DNA of 43,041 bases. Source: an uncultured Clostridium sp. Lineage in GTDB: Bacteria; Bacillota_I; Bacilli_A; RF39; UBA660. The stretch is from assembly GCA_902493795.1 (NCBI GenBank), contig CABUQZ010000016.1, forward strand, positions 1-43,041. Direction: 5' to 3'. How positions within the stretch are numbered: position 1 is the stretch's first letter; every line of letters begins with the position of its first letter. A model generated the notes under the pieces. The model was given only the letters and a program-made list of their open reading frames with translations. It was not told where the DNA came from and searched no databases. Below are positions 1-7,690 of this stretch, one piece after another. Both the position numbers and the translations under genes were made by a program.

Positions 1-86
1 AAAAATGATATTCTATATAAAAAACACTTCAAAAAGGGAGTGATTAGGAAAAATATAGAAAATCGTTGAAATATAAAGAAAAAGTA

Positions 87-117
87 GGTAGATGTTGTAG
101 AAACTCTACACACTACC
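87..117 (+). promoter_or_regulatory. Leader hairpin before first Nudix gene
   Basis: GGTAG (87-91) pairs with CTACC (113-117). An inner TGTAG/CTACA stem closes on the loop AAACT, with a small internal loop between the two stems. It lies about 23 nt upstream of the chosen start at 141. It has no U-tract, so it is not a normal terminator. A role in the mRNA leader is inference. Confidence 0.3.
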
Positions 118-140
118 AAAGTATACAGGAAGGTGTTAGT

Positions 141-644
141 ATGGAAAAAATTAACTTATATGATAGAAATGGTAATCCAACAGATATAGTAATAGATAGG
201 AAAGATAAATCTTACCCATTAACTGAAAATGAGTTTATACCAACCTCTATTATATATATTGAAAATAGTAAAGACGAATTTTTAATGCAACAAACATCTT
301 TAAATAAAGGTGGAAAATATTCTTCAACTGGTGGACATGTTGATAGCGGAGAAACACCACTATTAGCAATCATTAGAGAAACAAAAGAAGAAATAGGTGT
401 AGATGTAACCAAAGAAGAACTAAAATATTTAGGATATATTGTTGACGGAAAAGTATTAAGATTTATTTACTATATTAAGAAAGATGTTGATATAAATGTA
501 GTAATAGTACAAAAAGAAGAAGTTAGCGATGTACTTTATATGAGTGTTGACAAAATAAAAGAACTACACAATAAAAAACAAATGTTAGAATCTCATTACA
601 AAGTTTTTGAAAAAGTACTGGAATATTTAGAGGAAAATAAATAA
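141..644 (+). CDS. Nudix hydrolase
   Basis: A 167-aa Nudix-fold pyrophosphohydrolase. The Nudix box is complete: a GHVDSGE stretch, then seven residues, then RETKEEIGV. The N-terminal part (INLYDRNGNPTDIVIDR) is typical of Nudix proteins of the isopentenyl-diphosphate-isomerase-like/YfcD type, where this segment precedes the fold. The substrate cannot be read from sequence. The frame is open further upstream to 66, but the ATG at 141 is preferred because AGGAAGGTG sits 6-13 nt before it and similarity begins there. The next gene starts 15 nt downstream, so this gene and the histidine phosphatase probably form a two-gene operon. Soluble and cytoplasmic. Family confident, substrate unknown. Confidence 0.85.
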   Translation: MEKINLYDRNGNPTDIVIDRKDKSYPLTENEFIPTSIIYIENSKDEFLMQQTSLNKGGKYSSTGGHVDSGETPLLAIIRETKEEIGVDVTKEELKYLGYIVDGKVLRFIYYIKKDVDINVVIVQKEEVSDVLYMSVDKIKELHNKKQMLESHYKVFEKVLEYLEENK

Positions 645-659
645 AGAAGTGAGGATAAT

Positions 660-1199
660 ATGGCAAAAATATATATTGTAAGACATGGACAGACTGATTG
701 GAATAAAAAAGAATTAATTCAAGGATCTAGTGATATAGAATTAAATGAAGTAGGTATAAGACAAGCACTTGAGGTAGCTAAGAAAATTGATTTAGGTAAA
801 ATAGATGTATGTATTTCTTCTCCTCTTAAAAGAGCTAGAAAAACTGCTGAATTAATTGTAGATGGTAAAATGGAAATAATAAATAATGATATGGTAGTAG
901 AAAGACGCTTTGGTAAGCTTGAAGGAGAAAAGGCTGATGAAGATTTCTTAAAAAGAATATGGGATTATAAATTAGATGATAAAGAATATGAAATAGAAAG
1001 TATAAAAGAAATACTAGAAAGAGCTAGAAAATTTTTATTTTTTATTAAAAAACAGTATAAAGATAAAACACTATTAATTGTATCTCATGGAGCATTTATG
1101 AAAGCGCTTCATTTCAACATAGTAGGATATGATGGAAATACAGACTTTAATTCATTTTTCCCGGATAATGGAGAAATATATGAATATGAATTAAAGTAG
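660..1199 (+). CDS. Histidine phosphatase family protein
   Basis: A 179-aa phosphoglycerate-mutase-like phosphatase. The phospho-accepting histidine is in the N-terminal RHG motif (R8-H9-G10, context IYIVRHGQTDWN). The second catalytic histidine is in SHGAF near residue 143, and an intermediate Arg lies in SSPLKRARKTAE. The length is typical of the CobC/GpmB/PhoE-like branch rather than true glycolytic mutase, which is longer. Likely a small-molecule phosphatase; the substrate cannot be assigned. GAGG lies just upstream of the ATG. The gene follows the Nudix gene by 15 nt, so two phosphate-ester hydrolases are probably co-transcribed. Confidence 0.85.
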   Translation: MAKIYIVRHGQTDWNKKELIQGSSDIELNEVGIRQALEVAKKIDLGKIDVCISSPLKRARKTAELIVDGKMEIINNDMVVERRFGKLEGEKADEDFLKRIWDYKLDDKEYEIESIKEILERARKFLFFIKKQYKDKTLLIVSHGAFMKALHFNIVGYDGNTDFNSFFPDNGEIYEYELK

Positions 1200-1349
1200 A
1201 TTTTAAAAAAGATAACAGAAAAATATGTGTAATTATTATTACAAACTTTACAGAAATATTTTATATTTAGCTATTTTATAAATATAATCCTTATAGTATA
1301 ATTAATACGATAAAAGATTTTTCTAAAAATAGATAAAGGAGTGAATGAA

Positions 1350-2069
1350 GTGAAAAAAAATTTATTAAGTGTTACAGGAAAAATCATGTTAGCAGTATTA
1401 TGTATGGGGTTATTAGTAGGATGTTCAAATGACTCTAAAGAAAGTTCGACAGGAAAAAAACCAAATGGTACTGGCTCAAATGATAATGAGCAAAAAGAAG
1501 AATCTCAAGGTGTTGATTTAGGAAAAAAAATCACTACCACTGGAACAGTTCTAAAAGATGGAAAATTGTTAGTAATAGCTAAAAACAACAATAAAGTAGC
1601 AGTTGAAATGGAAATAGAAGTAGAATTCTATGATGCTGATGGTAAAATAGTTGGAAGTGATAAACAACAATTATTTGCTGTTGGTCCTAATAGAGAAATA
1701 GCGGTTCAAATGTATGATACACCTGATAATTTTGATAATTACAAAATATATGCAGACGCTGAAAAAGCAGAAGAATCATATACAACATACTTTGATCAAA
1801 TCGAAGTTGTCCATAACAATAATGGTGAAGAAATCATTGTTCAAGTAAAAAATAATTCAAAAGATGTTATCGATGAAATGGATGTTTCTGTTGTTTATTA
1901 TCAAGGAGATAAAGCTGTAGGTATTGATTACGATATGGAATCAGAAATTAAGAGCGGTAGATCAGCAAACTTTACTTTCTATTATCCAGAAGACCAAAAT
2001 TATAATGAGGTAAAATTTGATAGCTATAAAGTATTTGTTAACGAAGCATATACTTTCGCTTGGGATTAA
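1350..2069 (+). CDS. Lipoprotein with FxLYD-like repeats
   Basis: A 239-aa exported lipoprotein. It has a basic n-region (MKKN), a hydrophobic stretch, and a lipobox LLVGC giving a lipidated Cys followed by a Ser/Asp/Lys/Glu-rich low-complexity linker. The mature part holds two similar beta-sandwich-like repeats, each with a pattern of alternating hydrophobic strands (VEMEIEVEFYDADGKIVG and IDEMDVSVVYYQGDKAVG) and ending NYKIYAD or SYKVFVN. This resembles FxLYD-type domains of Gram-positive surface proteins. A GTG at 1341 is in frame, but the GTG at 1350 is preferred because it has AAAGGAG at 8-nt spacing and yields a clean signal peptide. A strong terminator follows. Function unknown. Confidence 0.75.
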   Translation: MKKNLLSVTGKIMLAVLCMGLLVGCSNDSKESSTGKKPNGTGSNDNEQKEESQGVDLGKKITTTGTVLKDGKLLVIAKNNNKVAVEMEIEVEFYDADGKIVGSDKQQLFAVGPNREIAVQMYDTPDNFDNYKIYADAEKAEESYTTYFDQIEVVHNNNGEEIIVQVKNNSKDVIDEMDVSVVYYQGDKAVGIDYDMESEIKSGRSANFTFYYPEDQNYNEVKFDSYKVFVNEAYTFAWD

Positions 2070-2084
2070 AAAAAATATATAAAG

Positions 2085-2130
2085 ACTAAAAACTGCATTA
2101 AAAATAATGCGTAAAGTTTTTAGTTTTTTT
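2085..2130 (+). terminator. Intrinsic terminator after lipoprotein
   Basis: ACTAAAAACT (2085-2094) pairs perfectly with AGTTTTTAGT (2115-2124). A second inner stem GCATTA/TAATGC extends it, and a T-run follows to 2130. Confidence 0.85.
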
Positions 2131-2176
2131 ATTAATAAATTATTTTTACTCATATTTGAAAAAAAATATAACAATG

Positions 2177-2213
2177 TACAAGAACAAAAAATTTGATTCT
2201 AACTTTATTATAG
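2177..2213 (+). repeat. Copy A of a duplicated promoter-like segment
   Basis: Begins TACAAGAACAAAAA and ends CTTTATTATAG. About 32 of 37 positions match the segment at 6945-6984, which lies immediately before the amidase gene. In this copy no gene with a good RBS follows, so it is probably an orphan promoter or a relic of a duplication. Direct observation; the cause is inference. Confidence 0.5.
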
Positions 2214-2510
2214 AAATATAAATAATAAACAATAAAATAACAATTTTAAAATGTAAAATATAAATTACTTTTATATAATGAAATGATATAATTTTTGTAT
2301 AAAGTAGAAATACTAAGAGTATTTACCAATAGTTGTTGATAAAGAAATAGATGAACTTGTTGGAATCATATGAAAAGTAGATATTTGCATTATAATAATC
2401 CTAATAACAGATATTTTATGAATTATTAATGGATTGGAATCAATCGAGTTTATAGAGATTTATCATTCAAATAATTATTTTCAAAATAAATATTAAAAGG
2501 AGTGAAATAG
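2214..2510. other. Intergenic region, possible gene relic
   Basis: AT-rich and free of long reading frames. Around 2333-2372 one forward frame reads VVDKEIDELVGII before a stop, which looks like part of a degraded small enzyme such as an acetyltransferase. It is too short to assign. AAAGGAG upstream of 2511 belongs to the next gene. Confidence 0.3.
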
Positions 2511-2918
2511 ATGGATAAAGGTGGATGTATTTTACTAAGTAAGGACTTTAAAAAGGTTTGTTTAGTTTATCGAAAGAAAAGAGATGACTATTCATTTCCA
2601 AAAGGTCATATGGAAATAGGTGAAGAGGTTGCAACATGTGCCATAAGAGAAACAGAAGAAGAAACAGAAAGAAAATGTAGATTATTAAGTAAAGAACCAA
2701 TCGGAATAATATCTTATACTAATAGTGAAGGAAATATAAATACTTATATGTTTTTAAGTATTGATGAAGGTTCTTCTACTAAAGAATTTAAAGAAGAAGA
2801 TAAAGAAGTATGTGTATGGGTAGATTTTGATAAAGTAGAAGAAACATTAAGTTATCAAAACTTAAAAGATTTTTGGAATGAAGTAAAAGAAAAAGTTAAA
2901 GAGATAATTAAACAATAA
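2511..2918 (+). CDS. Nudix hydrolase
   Basis: A 135-aa single-domain Nudix protein. The Nudix box is GHMEIGE, then seven residues, then RETEEETE; the final Gly of the consensus is replaced. The domain starts at once (GGCILLSKDFKKVCLVYRKKRDDYSFPKGHMEIGE), a layout like diadenosine-polyphosphate or NTP pyrophosphohydrolases, in which a SFPKGH stretch is common. AAAGGAG lies 7-8 nt before the ATG. It stands alone between the lipoprotein terminator and a structured intergenic region. Substrate unknown. Confidence 0.82.
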   Translation: MDKGGCILLSKDFKKVCLVYRKKRDDYSFPKGHMEIGEEVATCAIRETEEETERKCRLLSKEPIGIISYTNSEGNINTYMFLSIDEGSSTKEFKEEDKEVCVWVDFDKVEETLSYQNLKDFWNEVKEKVKEIIKQ

Positions 2919-3084
2919 ATTATGCTGCTATTTTAATCGAAATAGAAGCTATATTAAATATACGTTATTCTACGTTTGACATCATTAGAGCAATTGAATA
3001 TTCAACAAAAAAATCAAAAGATAATTTTAGAACTCATAAATAGATTAATTATGATTATCAGTATATAAATATTTTGAAAATAAA

Positions 3085-3117
3085 AATAGTGAAGGAGATG
3101 AGTTCACCAACACTATT
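3085..3117 (+). promoter_or_regulatory. Hairpin enclosing a Shine-Dalgarno and ATG
   Basis: AATAGTG (3085-3091) pairs perfectly with CACTATT (3111-3117). The 19-nt loop holds GAAGGAG and the ATG at 3098. The layout would restrict ribosome access to the small ORF that begins there. Function as a small RNA or toxin-type leader is inference. Confidence 0.4.
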
Positions 3118-3217
3118 TATAATACAACCATTTAAGAGAAGTCAGTTGCTTCTCTTTTTTGTTATATTATTTTTTAACAAATATATTTTATTAATTATTA
3201 AATTTAAAAGAAGTTGA
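3098..3217 (+). CDS. Possible small hydrophobic peptide (39 aa)
   Basis: An ATG at 3098 with a strong GAAGGAG site opens a 39-codon frame. Its product has a polar N-terminus (MSSPTLFIIQPFKRS) followed by a hydrophobic stretch (QLLLFFVILFFNKYILLIIKF) and a basic tail. Such a shape is common to type I toxins and small membrane peptides. However, a strong intrinsic terminator lies inside the frame (3134-3160), so most transcripts would end before the stop codon. The frame may be chance beside a small RNA. Low confidence as a gene. Confidence 0.2.
   Translation: MSSPTLFIIQPFKRSQLLLFFVILFFNKYILLIIKFKRS
3134..3160 (+). terminator. Intrinsic terminator
   Basis: AGAGAAG (3135-3141) pairs with CTTCTCT (3149-3155) and is followed by TTTTTT. 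It ends any transcript coming from the 3085 hairpin region. Confidence 0.8.
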
Positions 3218-3313
3218 CAACTTTTAAGTACATAATAGATTCTGAAATGGGAGCAATATTGTTTGGAATTAATAAAAAAAGAGATATAACAAAAAAATAG
3301 TTTGCCAATAACA

Positions 3314-3332
3314 CTAGCAAGTACTGAATTTG
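3314..3332 (+). repeat. 19-nt repeat, copy 1
   Basis: CTAGCAAGTACTGAATTTG matches 17 of 19 bases with 8057-8075 inside the mobile element. Both copies lie in non-coding DNA close to structured sequence. Confidence 0.35.
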
Positions 3333-3456
3333 AATTTCAATTGCAAATTATATTAAATGTGGAACTCCCTAATCACCTTAATGTAAAAAACATCTCTACT
3401 TAGAGTAGAGAAACAACAGTATTGATTTATTATATAATTAAGCTGAGGTGATTTAG

Positions 3457-4428
3457 ATGAACTATGAAAAAATAGGTAACTTCATATTAAATCTTAGGAA
3501 AGAAAATAATATGACACAACAAGAATTAGCAGATAAACTTTATGTAACTGATAAAGCAGTATCAAAATGGGAAACAGGTAGAGGTATTCCAGATATTCAA
3601 ACTATAAAAAATTTGTCTGTAATTTTTAATGTATCTGAAAAAGAAATTCTTAATGGAGAAAGAAATTTTAAGAAAAAAGAAATAGATCCTAATCATCATT
3701 CTGTCATCCTTGATGTAAAAAACTTATCAAAATCGTTTGGTAAAAGAAGTATATTAAGTGATATCAACTTAAAAATATATGAAGGAGATATAGTTGGATT
3801 AATTGGACCTAATGGAGCAGGGAAAACAACTTTAATTAAGTCTATAACAAGTCTTTATAAAATAGATAGTGGTAGCATTAAAATATGTAATTTTGATATA
3901 AAAAAAGAGTTAGAAGAAGCGTTATCTAAAATAGGTTGTATTATAGAAAATCCTGATATATATAATGAACTTACTGGAAGAAAAAATATTGAAATTGTAA
4001 AATTGCTTAATAACATTAAAGATAACGATTATATAGAAGAAATGATTGACTTCGTAAAATTAAGAAATAGAATTGATGAAAAAGTAAAAAAGTATTCTCT
4101 TGGAATGAAACAACGACTTGCTTTAATATGTGCATTAATAAAAAAACCAAAATTGTTAATTCTAGATGAACCCACAAATGGCCTTGATCCAAAAGGAATA
4201 AAAGAATTAAGAGAAATGATTAAGAAAATAAGTGTAGAAGACAATATAAGTGTCTTAATAAGTAGTCACATTTTAAAAGAAGTAGAAAATATATGTGATA
4301 AGATTGTAATAATAAAAGAGGGAAAAATAATTGAAGAATTTGGAATTGAAGAAGTTAAATTTAAAAATATTAGTTTGGAAGATGAATATTTCAAGTTAGT
4401 TGAAGGTGAAAATAATGAAGATATATAA
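3457..4428 (+). CDS. HTH-ABC transporter ATPase fusion
   Basis: A 323-aa protein joining an XRE-type DNA-binding domain (residues about 1-65, MTQQELADKLYVTDKAVSKWETG) to a complete ABC ATPase (about 80-310). The ATPase shows Walker A GPNGAGKT, signature YSLGMKQR, Walker B LLILDEPTNGLDP and the switch His in SSHIL. It resembles the BcrA/NatA type that works with ABC-2 permeases. The permease gene follows with a 14-nt overlap, so they form one transporter. A fused XRE domain would let the ATPase bind DNA, perhaps its own promoter, and link transport to transcription; that is inference. AGGTG precedes the ATG. Likely roles are export of a peptide or antibiotic, or envelope-stress response. Confidence 0.9.
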   Translation: MNYEKIGNFILNLRKENNMTQQELADKLYVTDKAVSKWETGRGIPDIQTIKNLSVIFNVSEKEILNGERNFKKKEIDPNHHSVILDVKNLSKSFGKRSILSDINLKIYEGDIVGLIGPNGAGKTTLIKSITSLYKIDSGSIKICNFDIKKELEEALSKIGCIIENPDIYNELTGRKNIEIVKLLNNIKDNDYIEEMIDFVKLRNRIDEKVKKYSLGMKQRLALICALIKKPKLLILDEPTNGLDPKGIKELREMIKKISVEDNISVLISSHILKEVENICDKIVIIKEGKIIEEFGIEEVKFKNISLEDEYFKLVEGENNEDI

Positions 4429-6034
4429 TTTGGTTAAATGCGAATTCAAAAAAAACTATAGCAAAAAGAAAATAATTATTATAACTTTGATACTATTACT
4501 ATCTACTATTTGCTTTGTTGAACTTTATAACTTATTTCATACTAATTTAAATTATATGGAAATGATATCACAAGAATTAAATGCGGCTAAAGATAACTAT
4601 GAGACACTTAAAGAAAATAAAAATAAAAGTAATCTAGATGAATATGAATTACTATATTATGAGAACGCTATTAAATATTATGAGTATTTAGTAAAGATTG
4701 ATGCATATGATTTTGGTTATCAAAAAGAACTGGTTAATGAATACTTAGAAGATATTCATCAAAATAAAATTATTGATGAGATAAGAAAAGACGAAAAAGA
4801 AATATTTTTACAAAATTGTGAATATTTAAATGGAGATTATGATAGAGAACAGTATTATTTTTATAATGTGTCAAATAATATTTATAAAGAGTTGTGCAAT
4901 AAAAGTGATAATGAACTTGAAGAAAGATATGAATTGAATAAAAAAGAAATAAAAATATATGAAGATATTTTAAAAGAAAATAAATATTATTATTATTTAG
5001 ATTTATATAGTTACAAAGATGAGTATACAGAATTATTAAAGGATAAAAAAGTAAGTGATTGGAGTGATTATAGAGCAATCAATTATCGACAATACGAAAC
5101 TATCGGACACAATTTAGAGAAAACTTTAATTAGAGAGGACGAATTTGTAAATGGATATGATAGTCCATATGGTAAATCTTATCATGAAGAAAGTTATATA
5201 TTCGATAATTACAAAAACTATGTAAAATATATAAATCATATGAAAAAAGATTCAAAAAAGAACAGGGGAATCTTATTATATAGTACGAAAAATGACATAA
5301 AGCACGATATTGCTTATCATTACGATGACATATGGCAACTTAATGAGAATCAGTATATAACATCAAAAACATGTGTTAATAATATATTTCACTTATCTGT
5401 TATAGTATTAATAATTGTGGCAATAACTAGTGGTGGTATTGTCAGTCGTGAACATAGTGCAGGTACAATCAAAAATATAATAACAACACCAGTTAGAAGA
5501 TGGAAAATTTTATTGAGTAAATTTATCTATTTGATTCTTCATACATATATAATTTGGTTTATTCTTTTATTTATATTAATTGTATACACAGGAATAAGAT
5601 TAGGATTTGAAGACATTTTTGCACCTAAATTGTTATACAATGGGGATAAAGTAATTGAAGTAAATTATATATTCTACTTAATTAAAACTATGCTAATTGC
5701 AGGAATTCCAATGATATCATTTTTAAGTATATTGTTCTTTTTATCAACAGTTACATTAAATACAGCAGTTACTGTTGGTATTTCAACTTTACTTGCAATA
5801 ATTTCTCCAATTATATGGATTATACTATATACTACTAAGTATTATTCAATAAAATTCACACCATTTTTGTATTTTGACCCAGGTTTTATTATAAATAATA
5901 GTAAAGAGTACTCATTTTTTTCTAAAAATACAAACATTGACTTAGGTTTAGGAATAATCGTTTCTATCGTTTGCATTATTATTCTTTATACGATATCAAA
6001 TATTGTATACACAAAAAGAGATATTAAAAATTAA
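4415..6034 (+). CDS. ABC-2 type permease
   Basis: A 539-aa membrane protein. TM1 lies at about residues 19-39. It is followed by a large extracellular, charged, helix-rich region of roughly 280 residues, then a cluster of about five TM segments in the C-terminal half. A conserved ABC-2 cytoplasmic elbow motif (GGIVSREHSAGTIKNIITTPVRRWKILLSK region) sits there. It partners the overlapping HTH-ABC ATPase. The ATG at 4415 is chosen over the upstream TTG (4400) because GAAGGTG precedes it and the protein then begins MKIYNLVKCEFKK, the typical start of this family. Substrate unknown; the large outside domain could bind a peptide or envelope ligand. Confidence 0.85.
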   Translation: MKIYNLVKCEFKKNYSKKKIIIITLILLLSTICFVELYNLFHTNLNYMEMISQELNAAKDNYETLKENKNKSNLDEYELLYYENAIKYYEYLVKIDAYDFGYQKELVNEYLEDIHQNKIIDEIRKDEKEIFLQNCEYLNGDYDREQYYFYNVSNNIYKELCNKSDNELEERYELNKKEIKIYEDILKENKYYYYLDLYSYKDEYTELLKDKKVSDWSDYRAINYRQYETIGHNLEKTLIREDEFVNGYDSPYGKSYHEESYIFDNYKNYVKYINHMKKDSKKNRGILLYSTKNDIKHDIAYHYDDIWQLNENQYITSKTCVNNIFHLSVIVLIIVAITSGGIVSREHSAGTIKNIITTPVRRWKILLSKFIYLILHTYIIWFILLFILIVYTGIRLGFEDIFAPKLLYNGDKVIEVNYIFYLIKTMLIAGIPMISFLSILFFLSTVTLNTAVTVGISTLLAIISPIIWIILYTTKYYSIKFTPFLYFDPGFIINNSKEYSFFSKNTNIDLGLGIIVSIVCIIILYTISNIVYTKRDIKN

Positions 6035-6118
6035 TTAAAAATTATTATAATTCTACTTTTAATAGGTGTTATTTAATAGTAATTAATATTAGAATTATTC
6101 ACGAAAGGAGGATAATTC

Positions 6119-6904
6119 GTGAATCAAGAAAAAATTGGAAAGTTCATATGTGAAAGAAGAAAAATTAAAAAAATGACTCAAGCTGAACTTGGTGAAAAAC
6201 TTGGAGTAAGTGATAAATCAGTATCCAAATGGGAAAATGGAAAATGTATGCCAGATTTATCATTATTTCCTGAATTATGTAAAATACTTGATATTACAAT
6301 TAATGACCTTATGAGTGGAGAAAAAGTTGATGATGAAAAATACATCAACACCTTAGAAGTAAATATTGTTAAGCTTGCAGATTCTTTAAAAAAGAAAAGA
6401 AAAAATAAAATTAGAATGTGTTTTATTTCTATGGTTATAGTGCTACTTGTTATATGGGGACATGTTGCATACTATAATTTAGCTGAAGAAACTATATCAT
6501 TTGATGAAGAAATGATGACCTGTAATATTTATAATAATGAATTAACATTTAGCATAAATGGAACATCAATTTTACGTGAACGCTATACTATCAAAAAACT
6601 AGATGGAAAAGACATTCATATCTTTAATTGTACATTATTAAAGATTTATGCTTGGGAATTAAAAAAAGGAATGAATAAGTCACATATTGATAACTATGGA
6701 AGGCAAGGAACTCATCATAGTTTAAATCTTGAAAACAATAATATAGAAGTATATTATACAGAAGATTCTATTAGTAAATTTGAAAAAGCGAACAATGAAG
6801 AACTTAGAGAGCTTTTAGGAAAATCACATAAAATGAATTGTTGGAATGAAGAAAAATATATAGAAAAAGTAACGAGTGGAGAAACAATGAATTTAAATAA
6901 ATGA
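6119..6904 (+). CDS. XRE-family regulator with one membrane segment
   Basis: A 261-aa protein with an XRE helix-turn-helix (residues 1-65, MTQAELGEKLGVSDKSVSKWENG). A basic linker (KKKRKNKIR) leads to one TM helix near 97-115 and a C-terminal domain of about 140 residues that would lie outside the cell. The HTH half is clearly related to that of the HTH-ABC protein 2.7 kb upstream. The product looks like a one-component membrane-bound transcription factor that could sense an outside signal. It starts with GTG, preceded by a full AAAGGAGG site. Its partner genes are probably the HTH-ABC/permease pair, but the operon link is unproven (84-nt gap). Confidence 0.8.
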   Translation: MNQEKIGKFICERRKIKKMTQAELGEKLGVSDKSVSKWENGKCMPDLSLFPELCKILDITINDLMSGEKVDDEKYINTLEVNIVKLADSLKKKRKNKIRMCFISMVIVLLVIWGHVAYYNLAEETISFDEEMMTCNIYNNELTFSINGTSILRERYTIKKLDGKDIHIFNCTLLKIYAWELKKGMNKSHIDNYGRQGTHHSLNLENNNIEVYYTEDSISKFEKANNEELRELLGKSHKMNCWNEEKYIEKVTSGETMNLNK

Positions 6905-6931
6905 GAATCATATCTTATGGTTCTTTTTTTT
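6904..6931 (+). terminator. Intrinsic terminator
   Basis: AGAATCATA (6904-6912) pairs with TATGGTTCT (6916-6924), with one G-U pair, and is followed by a T-run. It overlaps the stop codon of the HTH-membrane gene. Confidence 0.8.
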
Positions 6932-6944
6932 AATAAAAAAAATA

Positions 6945-6984
6945 TACAAGAACAAAAACAATTATAATTCATACTTTATTATAG
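6945..6984 (+). repeat. Copy B of duplicated promoter-like segment, upstream of amidase
   Basis: Starts TACAAGAACAAAAA and ends ATACTTTATTATAG, 10 nt before the amidase start codon. It matches copy A at 2177-2213. It contains CATACTTTA, which fits the CATAnnnTA -10 pattern known for sporulation sigma factors SigE/SigK. With no clear -35, this is only a suggestion. Confidence 0.45.
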
Positions 6985-6993
6985 GTGATTTAA

Positions 6994-7296
6994 ATGAATG
7001 AAAGAGCTACTAAAAAAGTAATAGTAGACGCAGGACATGGTGGGTCAGATCCTGGAGCAATATATGGTAACTATAAAGAAAAAGATTTTAATTTAGAAGC
7101 TGCAAATTATATTTATAATAGGTTAAATGAATTAGGTATACCTACATATATAACAAGAGATACAGATGAGACTTTCTCAAGACAAGAAAGAATTAATAGA
7201 ATGTTAGGACCATTTGGTAATAACGAAGATGTAATAATATTATCTAATCACATAAATGCAGGAGGTGGCGATGGTCATTGTGTAACAAATGTATAA
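6994..7296 (+). pseudogene. N-acetylmuramoyl-L-alanine amidase, 5' part (split by element)
   Basis: N-terminal half of an Amidase_3 (zinc amidase) domain that cleaves the bond between MurNAc and L-Ala in peptidoglycan. Zinc ligands H15 (DAGHGG), E35 (NLEAA) and H86 (SNHINAGGG) are present. Native coding sequence ends at about 7271, in the middle of the GGG run. The mobile element then adds eight foreign codons to a TAA at 7294. The catalytic glutamate and the LysM repeats are stranded 14.4 kb away at 21663-22793. There is no signal peptide. GGTGATTTAA before the ATG gives the RBS. Joined precisely, the two parts make 466 codons of uninterrupted frame. As found, the product should be inactive. 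Confidence 0.93.
7261..7284 (+). other. attL (left attachment site)
   Basis: Host amidase codons GGA GGT GGC run into the element arm CGATGGTCATTGTGTA (7269-7284). The arm is an exact reverse complement of the one at the right end. Crossover most likely occurs at the central GG of the 8-bp spacer GCAGGTGG in the reconstructed attP. Confidence 0.88.
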
Positions 7297-7339
7297 CAAT
7301 TAAAGCCAAATAAAAATAGAAAGAAATGAGGAAATAGTT

Positions 7340-7690
7340 ATGAACATTAGTTACACTAAAAAAGGTGATTATTTATTACCTAATTTAATATTAAAAGATA
7401 AAGAACAATTTAATATAGGGAAATATGGATTATTAAGACTAGAATATATTAAGAAATACAAACTTGGATTATATTTTGATTTGTTAGTAAATGACACTTT
7501 AAATGAATATCTTCATAATATAGATACTACTGTTATGGAGAAGGTACAAAAGTTAATTACAAAACTAGCTGAAATGGAAAATATTAACGAGCAATTAAAA
7601 GAAAATAATCAAATACTTTGGGTAAGTAAAATGAATAATATTAAAAATATTGTAGAAGAAATAATTCTAAAGGAGTATATCTATGTGTGA
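7340..7690 (+). CDS. TnpV-like transposon-encoded protein
   Basis: A 116-aa protein matching the pattern of the TnpV family found in clostridial transposable elements. It starts YTKKGDYLLPNL, continues with a GKYGLLRLEYIKKYK stretch, and ends with a conserved WVSKMNNIKNIVEEIILKEYIYV segment. The biochemical role of TnpV is not established; it usually lies next to serine-recombinase transposon genes. ATGAGGA lies just before the ATG. The next gene overlaps its last 8 nt. It is the first gene inside the left end, so it marks the element's origin in the serine-recombinase transposon pool. Confidence 0.75.
   Translation: MNISYTKKGDYLLPNLILKDKEQFNIGKYGLLRLEYIKKYKLGLYFDLLVNDTLNEYLHNIDTTVMEKVQKLITKLAEMENINEQLKENNQILWVSKMNNIKNIVEEIILKEYIYV

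Larger units (their letters stand above)
2919..3456. other. Intergenic region with structured RNA and repeat
   Basis: 538 nt without a conventional gene. It holds a possible small hydrophobic ORF whose ribosome site lies in a hairpin (3085-3217), a strong terminator at 3134-3160, a 19-nt repeat shared with 8057-8075, and a small hairpin CTCTACTTAGAGTAGAG near 3391-3407. The rest looks like decayed sequence. Confidence 0.45.

Noticed and set aside
1..140. End of an upstream gene at the left edge
   Set aside because: No frame with coding character runs in from position 1, and the frame open from 66 to 140 has no ribosome site or similarity.
4770..5078. 102-codon frame on the - strand inside the ABC permease gene
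   Set aside because: It is the low-complexity mirror of a Tyr/Asn-rich coding region (many His, Tyr, Asn, Leu), has no ribosome site, and lies wholly inside a supported gene.
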